Position numbers and translations under genes: made by a program
In this document: piece by piece, positions 24,474 through 33,386 of the stretch
Layout: the number at the start of each line of letters is the position of its first letter
Position numbering within the stretch: position 1 is the stretch's first letter
Assembly (NCBI GenBank): GCA_947488655.1
Contig: CANKZZ010000004.1
Location: 496,001 to 560,000 of the forward strand
Origin: an uncultured Psychroserpens sp.
GTDB lineage: Bacteria > Bacteroidota > Bacteroidia > Flavobacteriales > Flavobacteriaceae
Length of the DNA: 64,000 bases
Reading direction: 5' to 3'
The notes under the pieces: model-generated
The model's database searches: none
What the model was told of the DNA's origin: nothing
The model's input: the letters and a program-made list of their open reading frames with translations, nothing else

Positions 24474-26330
24474 TTATTGATTTTTATAACCCAAAAGTTC
24501 ATCTATTGTATTAACAGTAACGCTATGATAATTAGGTCTAGATTTTTTGTAAATAGCCAAGGCTTCATCTACTTTATCTGCTTTTTTGTAAGCTTTAAAT
24601 AATGTAGAAACATACCATCGTCTACCAACACGTATTAGAAAATCTTCTATTTTTTGATCTACACCATTACCATGATAATCATGACGTATAGCTTGTTCAT
24701 ACCAAACCATTGCAATGTGAGAATTTGTGGCATTTGTAAAATTGAAAGCATCATCTAGACGCTTTAAATCATATGTTGTTATTGTTTCAGGAAAATTTCT
24801 TATAAAATGAACCCATTCTTGAGTGGTCCAATCGTTTGTTGTTGAGGTGTCTACAGATTTTGTTTCTAAAAACACCTTTAAAAACGTTTTGGCATCATCA
24901 AATTTATTTGATACAATGATAGATTGGTTGTCTGGAATTCCTGGTTCGTAAATCCATTCATTTACATTAAAAGTAATATTATTTGGCTCTAGTAAATTAC
25001 TGTTTAAATAGTCTACAAAACCTTCAGTAGTTACCGTAGAAAAAGCATTGGTCTTAAAATAGTTTTTGAGAAATGCATCAAATTTCTCTCGTCCAACTTT
25101 TTCTTCTAAAGTTCTTAAAAACAAGTATCCTTTGTCGTAAGCAATACTGTTCATCCCATCGTCTGGGTTTTTATCACTCAAATCTAATTTGAGTTTTGTC
25201 ATATTTGGATCATCTTTAAAACTTTCAACTTCTTCTTCCAAATCTTGCCTACCAATTAGTGCAATCATGTTTGCTCTATCTTTTCCGTAGAGTGCTTCCA
25301 TGATTCTAATTTCAAAATAAACCGTAAACCCTTCATTGAGCCAAAAATCGTCCCAAGTAGCGTTGGTTACTAAATTACCAGACCAAGAGTGCGCTAATTC
25401 ATGAGCAATTAAAGATGTTAAACTTTTGTCTCCCGCAATAACTGTTGGCGTTGCAAATGTTAAACGCGGATTTTCCATACCACCAAACGGAAAACTAGGA
25501 GGTAACACAATAACATCAAATTGATCCCAATCGTAATTACCATATAAATTCTCTGCAGCAACAACCATTTTCTCCATGTCAATAAACTCTGCTTGTGCTT
25601 TGTCTATCATAGATTTTTCGGCATAAACTCCTGTACGGTTGCTTACAGGTTTGTATTCTAAATCTCCAATTGCTAGTGCTATGAGGTAAGGCGAAATGGG
25701 TTGTTTCATAGTAAAATTATAAATCCCATCTGCTGTTTTTTCTTTAGGATTTTCGGCACTCATAACTGCCATTAATTCTTTAGGCACAACTACTTTTGCA
25801 TTGTAAGTAATACGAATTTGCGGACTATCTTGAATAGGAATCCAACTGCGTGTTAAAATAGCTTGTCCTTGCGTAAATAAAAAAGGATGTGTTTTATCTG
25901 CTGTTTGTTGAGGGCTCAACCATTGTAAAGCTTCACTATTGGCAGTAGTTTTATACTGTATGGTAACTTGTTTTGTGTCTTCGGAAATTGGAATACTCAA
26001 AGCCTGACCTAATTGTTTATCAAATGTTCCTAATTTAAATGAAACCTCTTTATCGTTTGACTTTGTGCTTATAATATCTAAAAATTTTGTGTCTAGGACG
26101 ATTTCCGAAGCATTATGATTTTCAATAGTAAAAGTGGCTTCACCATCTATTATTTGTGTTTTAAAATCTACATCGATTTCTAAATCTAAATGTTTAATTA
26201 CCGCTTCATTAGGTTTGGCATAAGAGTGAGATTCTTCAACATACTTAGGTGTTGTAGCAACTTCTTTTTTGTTCTCTGCACAATTAAAAGCAAGAATGAC
26301 TAGCGCGTATAAAAACGTTTGTTTTTTCAT
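24474..26330 (-). CDS. M1-family aminopeptidase lipoprotein (LTA4 hydrolase-like)
   Basis: This 618-residue zinc peptidase has a signal peptide with a lipobox-like AFNCAEN, so it is probably membrane-tethered in the periplasm. The exopeptidase motif GGMEN is followed by the zinc site HELAHSW and NEGF with its glutamate 18 residues on. A downstream YDKGYLFLRTLEE holds the transition-state tyrosine. The C-terminal region resembles the helical domain of leukotriene A4 hydrolase-type members (VDEALAIYKKSRPNYHSVTV). It trims N-terminal residues from peptides. The gene is followed by the PLP enzyme gene with a 140-nt gap holding that gene's promoter. Confidence 0.9.
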   Translation of the reverse strand: MKKQTFLYALVILAFNCAENKKEVATTPKYVEESHSYAKPNEAVIKHLDLEIDVDFKTQIIDGEATFTIENHNASEIVLDTKFLDIISTKSNDKEVSFKLGTFDKQLGQALSIPISEDTKQVTIQYKTTANSEALQWLSPQQTADKTHPFLFTQGQAILTRSWIPIQDSPQIRITYNAKVVVPKELMAVMSAENPKEKTADGIYNFTMKQPISPYLIALAIGDLEYKPVSNRTGVYAEKSMIDKAQAEFIDMEKMVVAAENLYGNYDWDQFDVIVLPPSFPFGGMENPRLTFATPTVIAGDKSLTSLIAHELAHSWSGNLVTNATWDDFWLNEGFTVYFEIRIMEALYGKDRANMIALIGRQDLEEEVESFKDDPNMTKLKLDLSDKNPDDGMNSIAYDKGYLFLRTLEEKVGREKFDAFLKNYFKTNAFSTVTTEGFVDYLNSNLLEPNNITFNVNEWIYEPGIPDNQSIIVSNKFDDAKTFLKVFLETKSVDTSTTNDWTTQEWVHFIRNFPETITTYDLKRLDDAFNFTNATNSHIAMVWYEQAIRHDYHGNGVDQKIEDFLIRVGRRWYVSTLFKAYKKADKVDEALAIYKKSRPNYHSVTVNTIDELLGYKNQ

Positions 26331-26430
26331 AATATATAATTTGAAAATCGTAAAAAATTAGTGTAGTGAAATGTAAAAATATTATCTGTAATTACGAAGA
26401 TTTAGCCTGTAATTAATAGAGATGATGGGT

Positions 26431-26667
26431 TTATTCTTGATACAGTGTGCCTCGATGAGGTTTGAGGGCATCTCTAATTGGTTTCATCTCATCATCTGTA
26501 ACTACCATAAACGCAATACTGTGTAGATTGGTAACTTGACTATGACCAGTAATGTTAAGATTTGTTTTTTCTATAGCGATATATTCTTTAAGGTGCTTTT
26601 CATGATGCTCTGCAATTTTGTGAGCATCAGGTCCTCTAAAATCCCAAATGAGTTTTAATTTACGCAT
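26431..26667 (-). CDS. Small conserved protein coupled to SRPBCC gene
   Basis: This 78-residue protein starts at the ATG at 26667 (MRKLKLIWDFRGPD), which overlaps the end of the SRPBCC gene by 8 nt. I do not recognise a named family. It has a histidine-rich helix (HKIAEHHEKHLKEY) and a compact alpha-beta look resembling dimeric ferredoxin-like folds such as YCII or DUF-type ABM proteins. Translational coupling suggests it works with the SRPBCC protein. An earlier in-frame TTG at 26694 is less likely. Confidence 0.6.
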   Translation of the reverse strand: MRKLKLIWDFRGPDAHKIAEHHEKHLKEYIAIEKTNLNITGHSQVTNLHSIAFMVVTDDEMKPIRDALKPHRGTLYQE

Positions 26668-27115
26668 GAGTAACTGAAGTTCCGTTTTGAGCAAAATTTT
26701 TAAAATCCTGCATATATTTTAATGTTTGTTTATGGAAAGTTCTTGGCATAAAAAATAACATTACTCTCATGGTAAAAGTTAAAGGCACAAATTCACTTTC
26801 GCAAGTCCATTTTGTAAATCCATCACTTGTTTTTTCAAAATAGTTTTTTTGCACATTGTGCATGGCTTTCATGGTGTAATTGGCATGAAACTCATTTGGG
26901 AAATTACGTTTTGTAATGGTTTCTATAATCTCCATTTTACGAGATCCAAATTGATAGGTAAGTTTCATTTTAGCACCTAATTGACCAAGGTCTCCAGAGA
27001 CATGCTCTGCAGAAACTAATCCACGTTGCCAATGTTTCATATTCTCTACATTGTCCATCTTTTTGATAAACTCATCTAAAGGGACATCTACCTTAATTTC
27101 TGTAGTATATTTCAT
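26660..27115 (-). CDS. SRPBCC-family ligand-binding protein
   Basis: This 151-residue cytoplasmic protein fits the START-like SRPBCC fold: IKVDVPLDEFIKKMDNVEN at the start, GAKMKLTYQFGSRKMEIIETI in the middle strands and a long C-terminal helix (HKQTLKYMQDFKNFAQN). Such proteins bind hydrophobic ligands; the ligand here is unknown. It is the first gene of a two-gene unit and is divergent from the ppiC operon. Confidence 0.7.
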   Translation of the reverse strand: MKYTTEIKVDVPLDEFIKKMDNVENMKHWQRGLVSAEHVSGDLGQLGAKMKLTYQFGSRKMEIIETITKRNFPNEFHANYTMKAMHNVQKNYFEKTSDGFTKWTCESEFVPLTFTMRVMLFFMPRTFHKQTLKYMQDFKNFAQNGTSVTHA

Positions 27116-27419
27116 TTTGAATTTAGAGGGATTATTCTAAGGTTAAAGATAGATTTTTTTCAGTATAAATAAGAGATTGAAAGGTCAATAACCATAATAT
27201 TAGCTAAGTGGTTAAAGTTGTGTTTTAAAATGTTAATTTGCCATACTAAATGCAATGACCTTAACGTTTGTTAAAAGCCATTTGTTTTATATGACAATTG
27301 TCTTATTTTTGCTGAAATTGAATACATTAATTCAATTCTAGAATTGCATTTTAAAAATTATCTTATAGCCAGTTTTGGCATAAAGGATGTACTACATCTA
27401 TTTAAATAAATAATAGCAC
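27116..27419. promoter_or_regulatory. 304-nt intergenic region with the promoter of the foldase operon
   Basis: No gene is seen. On the plus strand TTTG (27281-27284), a 19-nt spacer and TATTTTTG (27304-27311) make a near-consensus promoter for ppiC. A perfect 10-bp palindrome GACAATTGTC (27293-27302) lies in the spacer and is a possible operator. Downstream ATTGAAT and ATTCAAT form a 7-6-7 inverted repeat near 27318-27337 in the leader. The first half of the region, before the SRPBCC gene, shows nothing clear. Confidence 0.6.
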
Positions 27420-29366
27420 ATGAAATTATTAGTAACCGTTGTATGTTTTTGTTTTACTGTATTAGTGCAAGCACAAGTAAAAAACGATGATGTATTATTT
27501 ACAGTTGATGGAGATCCTATAAAGGCTTCAGAGTTTGTAAGAGTGTATAACAAAAATTTAGACCTCGTAAAAGATGAGAGTCAAAAAGATATAGACGCTT
27601 ATTTAGAGCTATTTATCAATTACCAGTTAAAAGTAAAAGAGGCTCGTCGTCTTGGTTTAGATGAGGATGCTAAGTATTTAAGAGAATTTAATAACTACAA
27701 AAACCAACTTACTAAAAATTACATGTCTGATAATAAGGTAACAGATGCTTTAGTAAAAGAGGCTTATGAGCGCACTACAAATGACGTAAAAGCATCTCAT
27801 ATTTTGGTTCGTATTGATGAGTCTGTAAAAGACGATACCTTAGCAATTTATAATAAAGTATTAAAGTTACGAGAGCGTGTAATTGCCGAAGGTTTTGAGG
27901 CAGTACAAAAAGATGTACATGATGGTAAAAATGTTTTTGCCGAAGATCTTGGGTATTTTGGAGGTTTTAAAATGGTGTATCCATTTGAAACAGCAGCATT
28001 TAATACTCCAGTTGGAGAAGTCTCAATGCCTTTTAGAACTCGATTTGGATATCATGTAGTTAAAGTGTTTGAAAAGCGTAAATCATTAGGAGAAGTAACA
28101 GTAGCCCACATTATGGTATCTGTTAAACAAAAAGATAGTACGGTAGACCCAGAGACTCGCATTAACCAAATCTATAAAAAAATAGGTCAAGGAGAAAAAT
28201 TTGAGTCTTTAGCCAAACAATTTTCAGATGATAAAAGTTCGTCTCAAAAAGGTGGTATGTTATCTCCATTTACAGGAGGACAGCTTCGTGCAAAAGAATT
28301 TGAAAATGTTGCCTTTTCATTAGAAAATAAAGGTGATATTTCAAAACCCTTTAAAACAGATTACGGTTGGCATATTGTTAAGTTAATTAATAAAAAAGGA
28401 GTTCAACCTTTTGAAGAAGTTAAAAATGAACTTCAAAATAGAGTAAAAAAGGATTCGCGATCTGCATTGATAAACTCTGCTTTAGTAAAAAATCTTATTG
28501 CTAAATATGATATTAAGCAACATAAATCGCAAGGTTTAGCATACATAGAAACTATTTTAACAGATGGGTTTTTTAAGCAATCTTGGAAAACTCCAGAGGA
28601 TATAAAAGATGGTGTTTTAATTTCTATTAGAGATAAAAATATTACTTATAAAGATTTTGCAGATTTCTTAATGGCTTCGCAACGTAAGTATTATAATAGA
28701 CTGGTAGATTATAAAACGCTTTTAGATGCAGAGTATGATGACTTTTTAGAGGATCAAGTTTTAAAATATCATGAAAATAATCTAGAATTTGAGAACGAAG
28801 AATTTGCATTTGTATTAAAAGAATATAGAGATGGTCTTTTGTTATTTGAGCTTATGGAAAAAGAAGTTTGGAATGCAGCTGTAAAGGACACCGTTGGTCT
28901 TGAAAAATTCTATAAAAATAGCACCTCTAATTATGTTTGGAAAGATAGAGTAGAAGCTGTTATTTTAACGTCTGCGTCGCAAAAAACAATAGAAAGTGTT
29001 CAAAACAAACTGAAGCAAGACGTTTCCGTAGAAGATATTTTAACTAATGCTAATAAGGATAATAATCTTAATGTAATTTCAACTGCAAATACTTTTGAAG
29101 AAGGAAACCAATCGTTACCACAAGATTTTAAGTTTAAAAAAGGTGTCTCAAAAATTTATGAGCATAACGATGCTTATCATGTAGTATTAGTACATGATTT
29201 TTTGCCTGCAAAGAATAAAACCTTGGAGGAGGCAAAAGGTAAAGTAATAAGTGATTACCAAAATTATATCGAAAACAATTGGGTAGATGCACTTGGTAAA
29301 CGTTTTGAAGTAAAAGTTAATGACGAGGTATTAAAACGTGTTAAAGAACAAATTTTAAACAATTAG
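27420..29366 (+). CDS. PpiC-type periplasmic peptidylprolyl isomerase with two parvulin domains
   Basis: This 648-residue protein has a signal peptide ending near VLVQAQ. A SurA-like N-terminal helical region (DDVLFTVDGDPIKASEFVRV, INYQLKVKEARRLGL) is followed by two parvulin domains. The first contains ASHILVRIDE and GGFKMVYPFETAAF, the second VAHIMVSVKQKD and KGGMLSPFTGGQL. A long C-terminal helical part follows. It should act as chaperone and prolyl isomerase for outer-membrane proteins. It starts an operon with a lipoprotein, a second SurA-like protein and MoxR, with gaps of 1 to 2 nt or overlaps. Confidence 0.88.
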   Translation: MKLLVTVVCFCFTVLVQAQVKNDDVLFTVDGDPIKASEFVRVYNKNLDLVKDESQKDIDAYLELFINYQLKVKEARRLGLDEDAKYLREFNNYKNQLTKNYMSDNKVTDALVKEAYERTTNDVKASHILVRIDESVKDDTLAIYNKVLKLRERVIAEGFEAVQKDVHDGKNVFAEDLGYFGGFKMVYPFETAAFNTPVGEVSMPFRTRFGYHVVKVFEKRKSLGEVTVAHIMVSVKQKDSTVDPETRINQIYKKIGQGEKFESLAKQFSDDKSSSQKGGMLSPFTGGQLRAKEFENVAFSLENKGDISKPFKTDYGWHIVKLINKKGVQPFEEVKNELQNRVKKDSRSALINSALVKNLIAKYDIKQHKSQGLAYIETILTDGFFKQSWKTPEDIKDGVLISIRDKNITYKDFADFLMASQRKYYNRLVDYKTLLDAEYDDFLEDQVLKYHENNLEFENEEFAFVLKEYRDGLLLFELMEKEVWNAAVKDTVGLEKFYKNSTSNYVWKDRVEAVILTSASQKTIESVQNKLKQDVSVEDILTNANKDNNLNVISTANTFEEGNQSLPQDFKFKKGVSKIYEHNDAYHVVLVHDFLPAKNKTLEEAKGKVISDYQNYIENNWVDALGKRFEVKVNDEVLKRVKEQILNN

Positions 29367-29367
29367 G

Positions 29368-30219
29368 TTGAGACAATTCTTCTCTTTAATATTATTTGCT
29401 TTTATAGTAATATCGTGTGATTTCTTTAAAGAAACCGACGATAGAATACCTGTGGCTAGGGTTGGTGATAATTATCTTTATCAAGAAGATTTAGATGGAT
29501 TAATTGCCCAGGGAACTCCTACAAATGATAGTTTACAAATCGTTAGTAGTTTTATTAACCGTTGGGCTACGCAAGAATTACTTTTAGATGGTGCAGTAAG
29601 AAACCTAAATGAAGATAAACAAAACGAATTTGACAAACTAGTTAAGCAATATAAAAACGATCTATATACTAAAGTGTACTTAGAGGCATTGGTTGCAAAA
29701 AGTATAGATACCTCTGTAAATAGTGCACAAGCTCAAGCTGTATACGAGGCCAATCAAGAAACTTTTAAACTTAATGAAGAGTTGGTAAAGTTTAGATATA
29801 TAACTATACCTCAAAACGCCATTAATGAAGATAATATAAAAAAGAGATTTAAGCGCTTTGATGAAGAAGATAAACGTTTTTTAGACTCCATATCTGTTCA
29901 ATTTAAGAGTTACTCTCTTAATGATTCTATATGGATAAAGGCTTCACAAATCACCGAGAAAATTTCTGTTCTAAATTCTGAAAACAAAAAAGAACTGTTA
30001 AAAAAATCTAATTATGTACAACTCAAAGATTCATTAGACCTATATTTGATGCAAATTGAAGACGTGCTTTCTCAAAACGATTTAGCACCTTTAGAGTACG
30101 TAAAACCTACAATTAAACAAATTGTAATTAATAAAAGAAAATTAGAGTTGATTAAGCAACTTAAAAAAGATATCACTAAAGATGCAATTAAAAATAAACA
30201 ATTTGAAATCTATAAATAA
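29368..30219 (+). CDS. SurA N-terminal-like lipoprotein lacking a parvulin domain
   Basis: This 283-residue protein begins at a TTG one base after the ppiC stop codon and has lipobox FIVISCD. The front half (PVARVGDNYLYQEDLDGLI, INRWATQELLLDGAVRNL) matches the chaperone region of SurA/PpiC proteins, but the parvulin domain with its usual HI(L/M) strand is absent. It may be a membrane-tethered chaperone partner of the two flanking isomerases. Its 3' end overlaps the next gene by 38 nt. No named family beyond this resemblance. Confidence 0.7.
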   Translation: MRQFFSLILFAFIVISCDFFKETDDRIPVARVGDNYLYQEDLDGLIAQGTPTNDSLQIVSSFINRWATQELLLDGAVRNLNEDKQNEFDKLVKQYKNDLYTKVYLEALVAKSIDTSVNSAQAQAVYEANQETFKLNEELVKFRYITIPQNAINEDNIKKRFKRFDEEDKRFLDSISVQFKSYSLNDSIWIKASQITEKISVLNSENKKELLKKSNYVQLKDSLDLYLMQIEDVLSQNDLAPLEYVKPTIKQIVINKRKLELIKQLKKDITKDAIKNKQFEIYK

Positions 30220-31639
30220 GTCGGTAATTACAGCATTTGTTGTTACGTTATTAGCAGCAAATATTACTGTGGCACAAGAAATTATTGAGGATGTAGTTGA
30301 TACATCAAAAAAACAACGAGATACTACAAACACTTCGGGTCGTAAAAAAGTAGATGGTGTTGCAGCTGTTGTTGGAGATTTTGTGGTATTAGACTCAGAT
30401 ATAGATAAGGAGTATATCCAGTTACAGGCTAGAGGAGTTTCTATTAAAGAAATTTCTAGATGTCAGCTCTTCGGAAAATTGCTAGAAGATAAATTGTACG
30501 CTCACCATGCAATACAAGATAGTATTACAGTAAATGAATTAGAAATACGTTCTAATATAGAGCAGCAAATTAGTGCCTTTTTAGAGCAAAAAGGAGGTTC
30601 TATGGCAGAGCTTTTAGAATTTTATAATAAGGATAGCGAGCAAAGTTTGCGAGAAGAAATGTTTGAAATAAACAAAAACGCAAAACTAGCTGGCGACATG
30701 CAGCGTAAAATAATAGAAGATGTAGAAGTAACTCCAGAGGAGGTAAGAGAATATTATAATAGTATTCCAAAAGATTCTCTACCAACATTTGGAACAGAAC
30801 TTAAAGTAGCTCAAATTGTGGTAATACCTGAAATTTCAGAAGAAGCAAAACAAGCAGTTATTGATAGGTTAAAAGAGTTTAAAGCCGATGTTATAGAAAA
30901 TGGAGCAAGCTTTACTACAAAAGCTGTTTTTTACTCTGATGATAAAGCAGCAAGATCTAAAGGTGGAATGTACACTCTTAATAGAAAACGTCCTCAAATG
31001 GTAAAGGAGTTTCGTGATGTTGCCTTTTCTTTACAAGAAGGAGAAATTTCTGAACCTTTTGAAACAGACTTTGGTTTTCACATTATTTTATTAGAAAAAA
31101 TTAGAGGTCAAGAGTATGATGTTAGACACATTTTATTAAGACCAGAAGTTACTAATGAAGCAGTATTAGCAGCAAAAGAAGAGATAACTAAAGTTAAAGA
31201 GCGAATTGAATCTGGAGATATAACTTTTGCAGATGCAGCTCGCGAGTTTAGTGATGAAGAAGAAACCAAATTTGAAGGTGGTCAATTAATTAATCCTTAC
31301 ACGCAAGATTCTAGTTTAGAATTAACCAAAATGGATCCAGAGTTATATGGTCAAATCCAGGATTTAAAAGATGACGAAATTAGCTTGGTATTACAAGATC
31401 AAGATAGAATTAACCCAATTAAATTTAAAATATTAACCGTTACAGATAGAGTTGATGAGCATGAAGCAGATTTTGCTCGTGATTATCTTAAAATTAAAGC
31501 CTTGGCACTACAAGAGAAGCAATTTAATGAAATAGAAAAGTGGCAAGAAGAGAAGATTTTTGATACCTATGTAAAAATTAATGACGACTACAAAAGTTGT
31601 GAATTTAAAAGTAATTGGTTAAAAACAGAAAAAGAATAA
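30182..31639 (+). CDS. SurA-like peptidylprolyl isomerase
   Basis: This 485-residue periplasmic protein has a signal peptide ending near NITVAQE. The chaperone N domain (VDGVAAVVGDFVVLDSDID, CQLFGKLLEDKLYAHHAI) is followed by two parvulin-type domains, seen at LKVAQIVVIPEIS with SKGGMYTLNRKRPQMVKEF, and at DVRHILLRPEVT with FEGGQLINPY. This is the SurA layout, though it is a Bacteroidota-type homologue. It should escort beta-barrel proteins to the BAM complex. The start at 30182 overlaps the preceding gene; a TTG at 30203 is a possible alternative. Confidence 0.87.
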   Translation: MQLKINNLKSINKSVITAFVVTLLAANITVAQEIIEDVVDTSKKQRDTTNTSGRKKVDGVAAVVGDFVVLDSDIDKEYIQLQARGVSIKEISRCQLFGKLLEDKLYAHHAIQDSITVNELEIRSNIEQQISAFLEQKGGSMAELLEFYNKDSEQSLREEMFEINKNAKLAGDMQRKIIEDVEVTPEEVREYYNSIPKDSLPTFGTELKVAQIVVIPEISEEAKQAVIDRLKEFKADVIENGASFTTKAVFYSDDKAARSKGGMYTLNRKRPQMVKEFRDVAFSLQEGEISEPFETDFGFHIILLEKIRGQEYDVRHILLRPEVTNEAVLAAKEEITKVKERIESGDITFADAAREFSDEEETKFEGGQLINPYTQDSSLELTKMDPELYGQIQDLKDDEISLVLQDQDRINPIKFKILTVTDRVDEHEADFARDYLKIKALALQEKQFNEIEKWQEEKIFDTYVKINDDYKSCEFKSNWLKTEKE

Positions 31640-31640
31640 T

Positions 31641-32594
31641 ATGTCTGACGTTGCTGCAATAGAACAGTTTGTTAAAAAGTATAATGCCCTAAAAAAAGAA
31701 GTTGCCAAAGTTATTGTTGGTCAAGACGAGGTTGTAAATCAAATCTTAATTTCTATATTTTCTGGTGGTCACTCTTTATTAATAGGTGTTCCTGGTTTAG
31801 CAAAAACCTTAATGGTTAACACTATTGCACAAGCATTAGGCTTAGACTTTAAACGTATTCAGTTTACACCAGATTTAATGCCTAGTGATATTCTTGGTAG
31901 TGAAATTCTCGACGAGAACAGACAATTTAAGTTTATTAAAGGACCAATCTTTGGTAATATAATATTAGCAGATGAGATTAACCGTACGCCTCCAAAAACA
32001 CAAGCTGCTTTATTAGAAGCTATGCAAGAACGTGCGGTAACCGTGTCTGGGCATCATTATAAATTAAACTTACCTTATTTTGTATTAGCGACTCAAAACC
32101 CAATTGAGCAAGAAGGAACATACCCTTTACCAGAAGCGCAATTAGACCGTTTTATGTTTGCTATCAATTTAGAATATCCATCTTTTGCAGAAGAAGTGCA
32201 AGTTGTGAAAGCAACAACTTCAGATCATAAAGCAGTGGTAAACGCCTTGTTTACAGCTCAAGAAATTATTGATTTTCAAAACGTAATTCGTCGTATTCCT
32301 GTTGCAGATAATGTAATTGAATATGCTGTAAAAATGGTGAGTAAAACAAGACCAAAAGCATCAACTGCGTCAGAGCTTGTTGCAGAGTTTGTAGATTGGG
32401 GAGCAGGACCAAGAGCGTCACAAAACCTAATTTTAGCTGCCAAAACACACGCAGCAATTAATGGTAAATTTTCACCAGATATTGAGAATGTGCAAGCAGT
32501 AGCGTCTGGTATTCTACGACATAGAATTATTAAAAACTACAAGGCAGAAGCCGAAGGTATAAGTGATGAGCAAATTATAAAAAGCTTGTTTTAA
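31641..32594 (+). CDS. MoxR-type AAA+ ATPase
   Basis: This 317-residue cytoplasmic ATPase has a Walker A GVPGLAKT, a Walker B region NIILADEINRTPPKTQ and a sensor NPIEQEGTYPLPEAQLDRFM, all typical of the MoxR/AAA_3 family. MoxR proteins work with VWA-domain proteins to insert cofactors or assemble complexes. No VWA gene is visible here; the gene lies one base after surA, so it is probably linked to envelope protein assembly. Confidence 0.9.
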   Translation: MSDVAAIEQFVKKYNALKKEVAKVIVGQDEVVNQILISIFSGGHSLLIGVPGLAKTLMVNTIAQALGLDFKRIQFTPDLMPSDILGSEILDENRQFKFIKGPIFGNIILADEINRTPPKTQAALLEAMQERAVTVSGHHYKLNLPYFVLATQNPIEQEGTYPLPEAQLDRFMFAINLEYPSFAEEVQVVKATTSDHKAVVNALFTAQEIIDFQNVIRRIPVADNVIEYAVKMVSKTRPKASTASELVAEFVDWGAGPRASQNLILAAKTHAAINGKFSPDIENVQAVASGILRHRIIKNYKAEAEGISDEQIIKSLF

Positions 32595-32786
32595 TTGAAA
32601 TTTAAAAAGCTTATACCAGCAGCAATAATACTCCTTTTAGGTATTGGAGCAAATATTACAGGTATAATGTTTAGAATTCAACATTGGCCTTATGGCTCAG
32701 AAATTTTACTCTTTGGTACATTTTTAAAACTATTAGCTCTCATAGTAGGGATTATAGCACTTATTAAAATGTATAGAAATAGATAG
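32595..32786 (+). CDS. Small two-helix membrane protein resembling the GldL N terminus
   Basis: This 63-residue protein starts at a TTG immediately after the moxR stop codon. It has two hydrophobic helices, and the loop GIMFRIQHWPYGSEIL resembles the first membrane segment of GldL, the motor protein of gliding and T9SS (pattern ALFKIxHWPG). It is too short to be GldL. Similar short proteins are common in Flavobacteriaceae. Function unknown. Confidence 0.6.
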   Translation: MKFKKLIPAAIILLLGIGANITGIMFRIQHWPYGSEILLFGTFLKLLALIVGIIALIKMYRNR

Positions 32787-32789
32787 GTT

Positions 32790-33383
32790 TTAGTTTAATA
32801 ATTTTTTGATATCTTCTGTTAAAAGTTCAATTTCCTCATCTATAAGTATGTTATAAAACCCTCTTATATATTGGTTTTTATCAATTAGCGCCACAAAACT
32901 AGAGTGGTAAAAATCAGTTCCATCCTCATTAGGTTTAAAATTTGTTTTTAACAAATTAGCAATCTCTTGAAGCTTTTCTTCGGAAGGTGCTCTTAATAAA
33001 TTAATTTGTTTAGAATTAATATCATAACGCTCTGCATAATTCTTAAGCTTATTAATGCTATCATTTTTATAATCTATAGAAATGGCAAACTGTTTGAAAT
33101 TTTTTTCTTCGGAAAAATAATCAGCAATTTCTTTTTGTTTGATTCGCATTGGCGGACATATAGAAGGGCAACTCGTAAAGAAGAAATTCATGGTATGAAC
33201 TACTCCTTCCGTAGATGATGCAGTTATCGTTTCTCCTTCCTGATTTTTAAATTCAAAGCTATCAATTTTGTAGAGTTCCTTATTTCCGTCTATATAATTA
33301 AAACTCAATACAGGAAGTTCTGAAGTGTTGTTGCTGCAAGACATTAATACAACTAGAAAAACTAAAATCAAATTAATTTTCAA
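32790..33383 (-). CDS. SCO1/SenC-family copper chaperone
   Basis: This 197-residue lipoprotein has lipobox VVLMSCS. The thioredoxin-like SCO domain shows the copper site CPSICPPM (CxxxC) around residue 75 and a downstream histidine in DFYHSSFVALID that is the third ligand. SCO proteins deliver copper to cytochrome oxidase or other copper enzymes. It lies 3 nt downstream of a large protein that may itself hold copper, so the partner may be that protein rather than oxidase. Confidence 0.88.
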   Translation of the reverse strand: MKINLILVFLVVLMSCSNNTSELPVLSFNYIDGNKELYKIDSFEFKNQEGETITASSTEGVVHTMNFFFTSCPSICPPMRIKQKEIADYFSEEKNFKQFAISIDYKNDSINKLKNYAERYDINSKQINLLRAPSEEKLQEIANLLKTNFKPNEDGTDFYHSSFVALIDKNQYIRGFYNILIDEEIELLTEDIKKLLN

Positions 33384-33386
33384 AAG

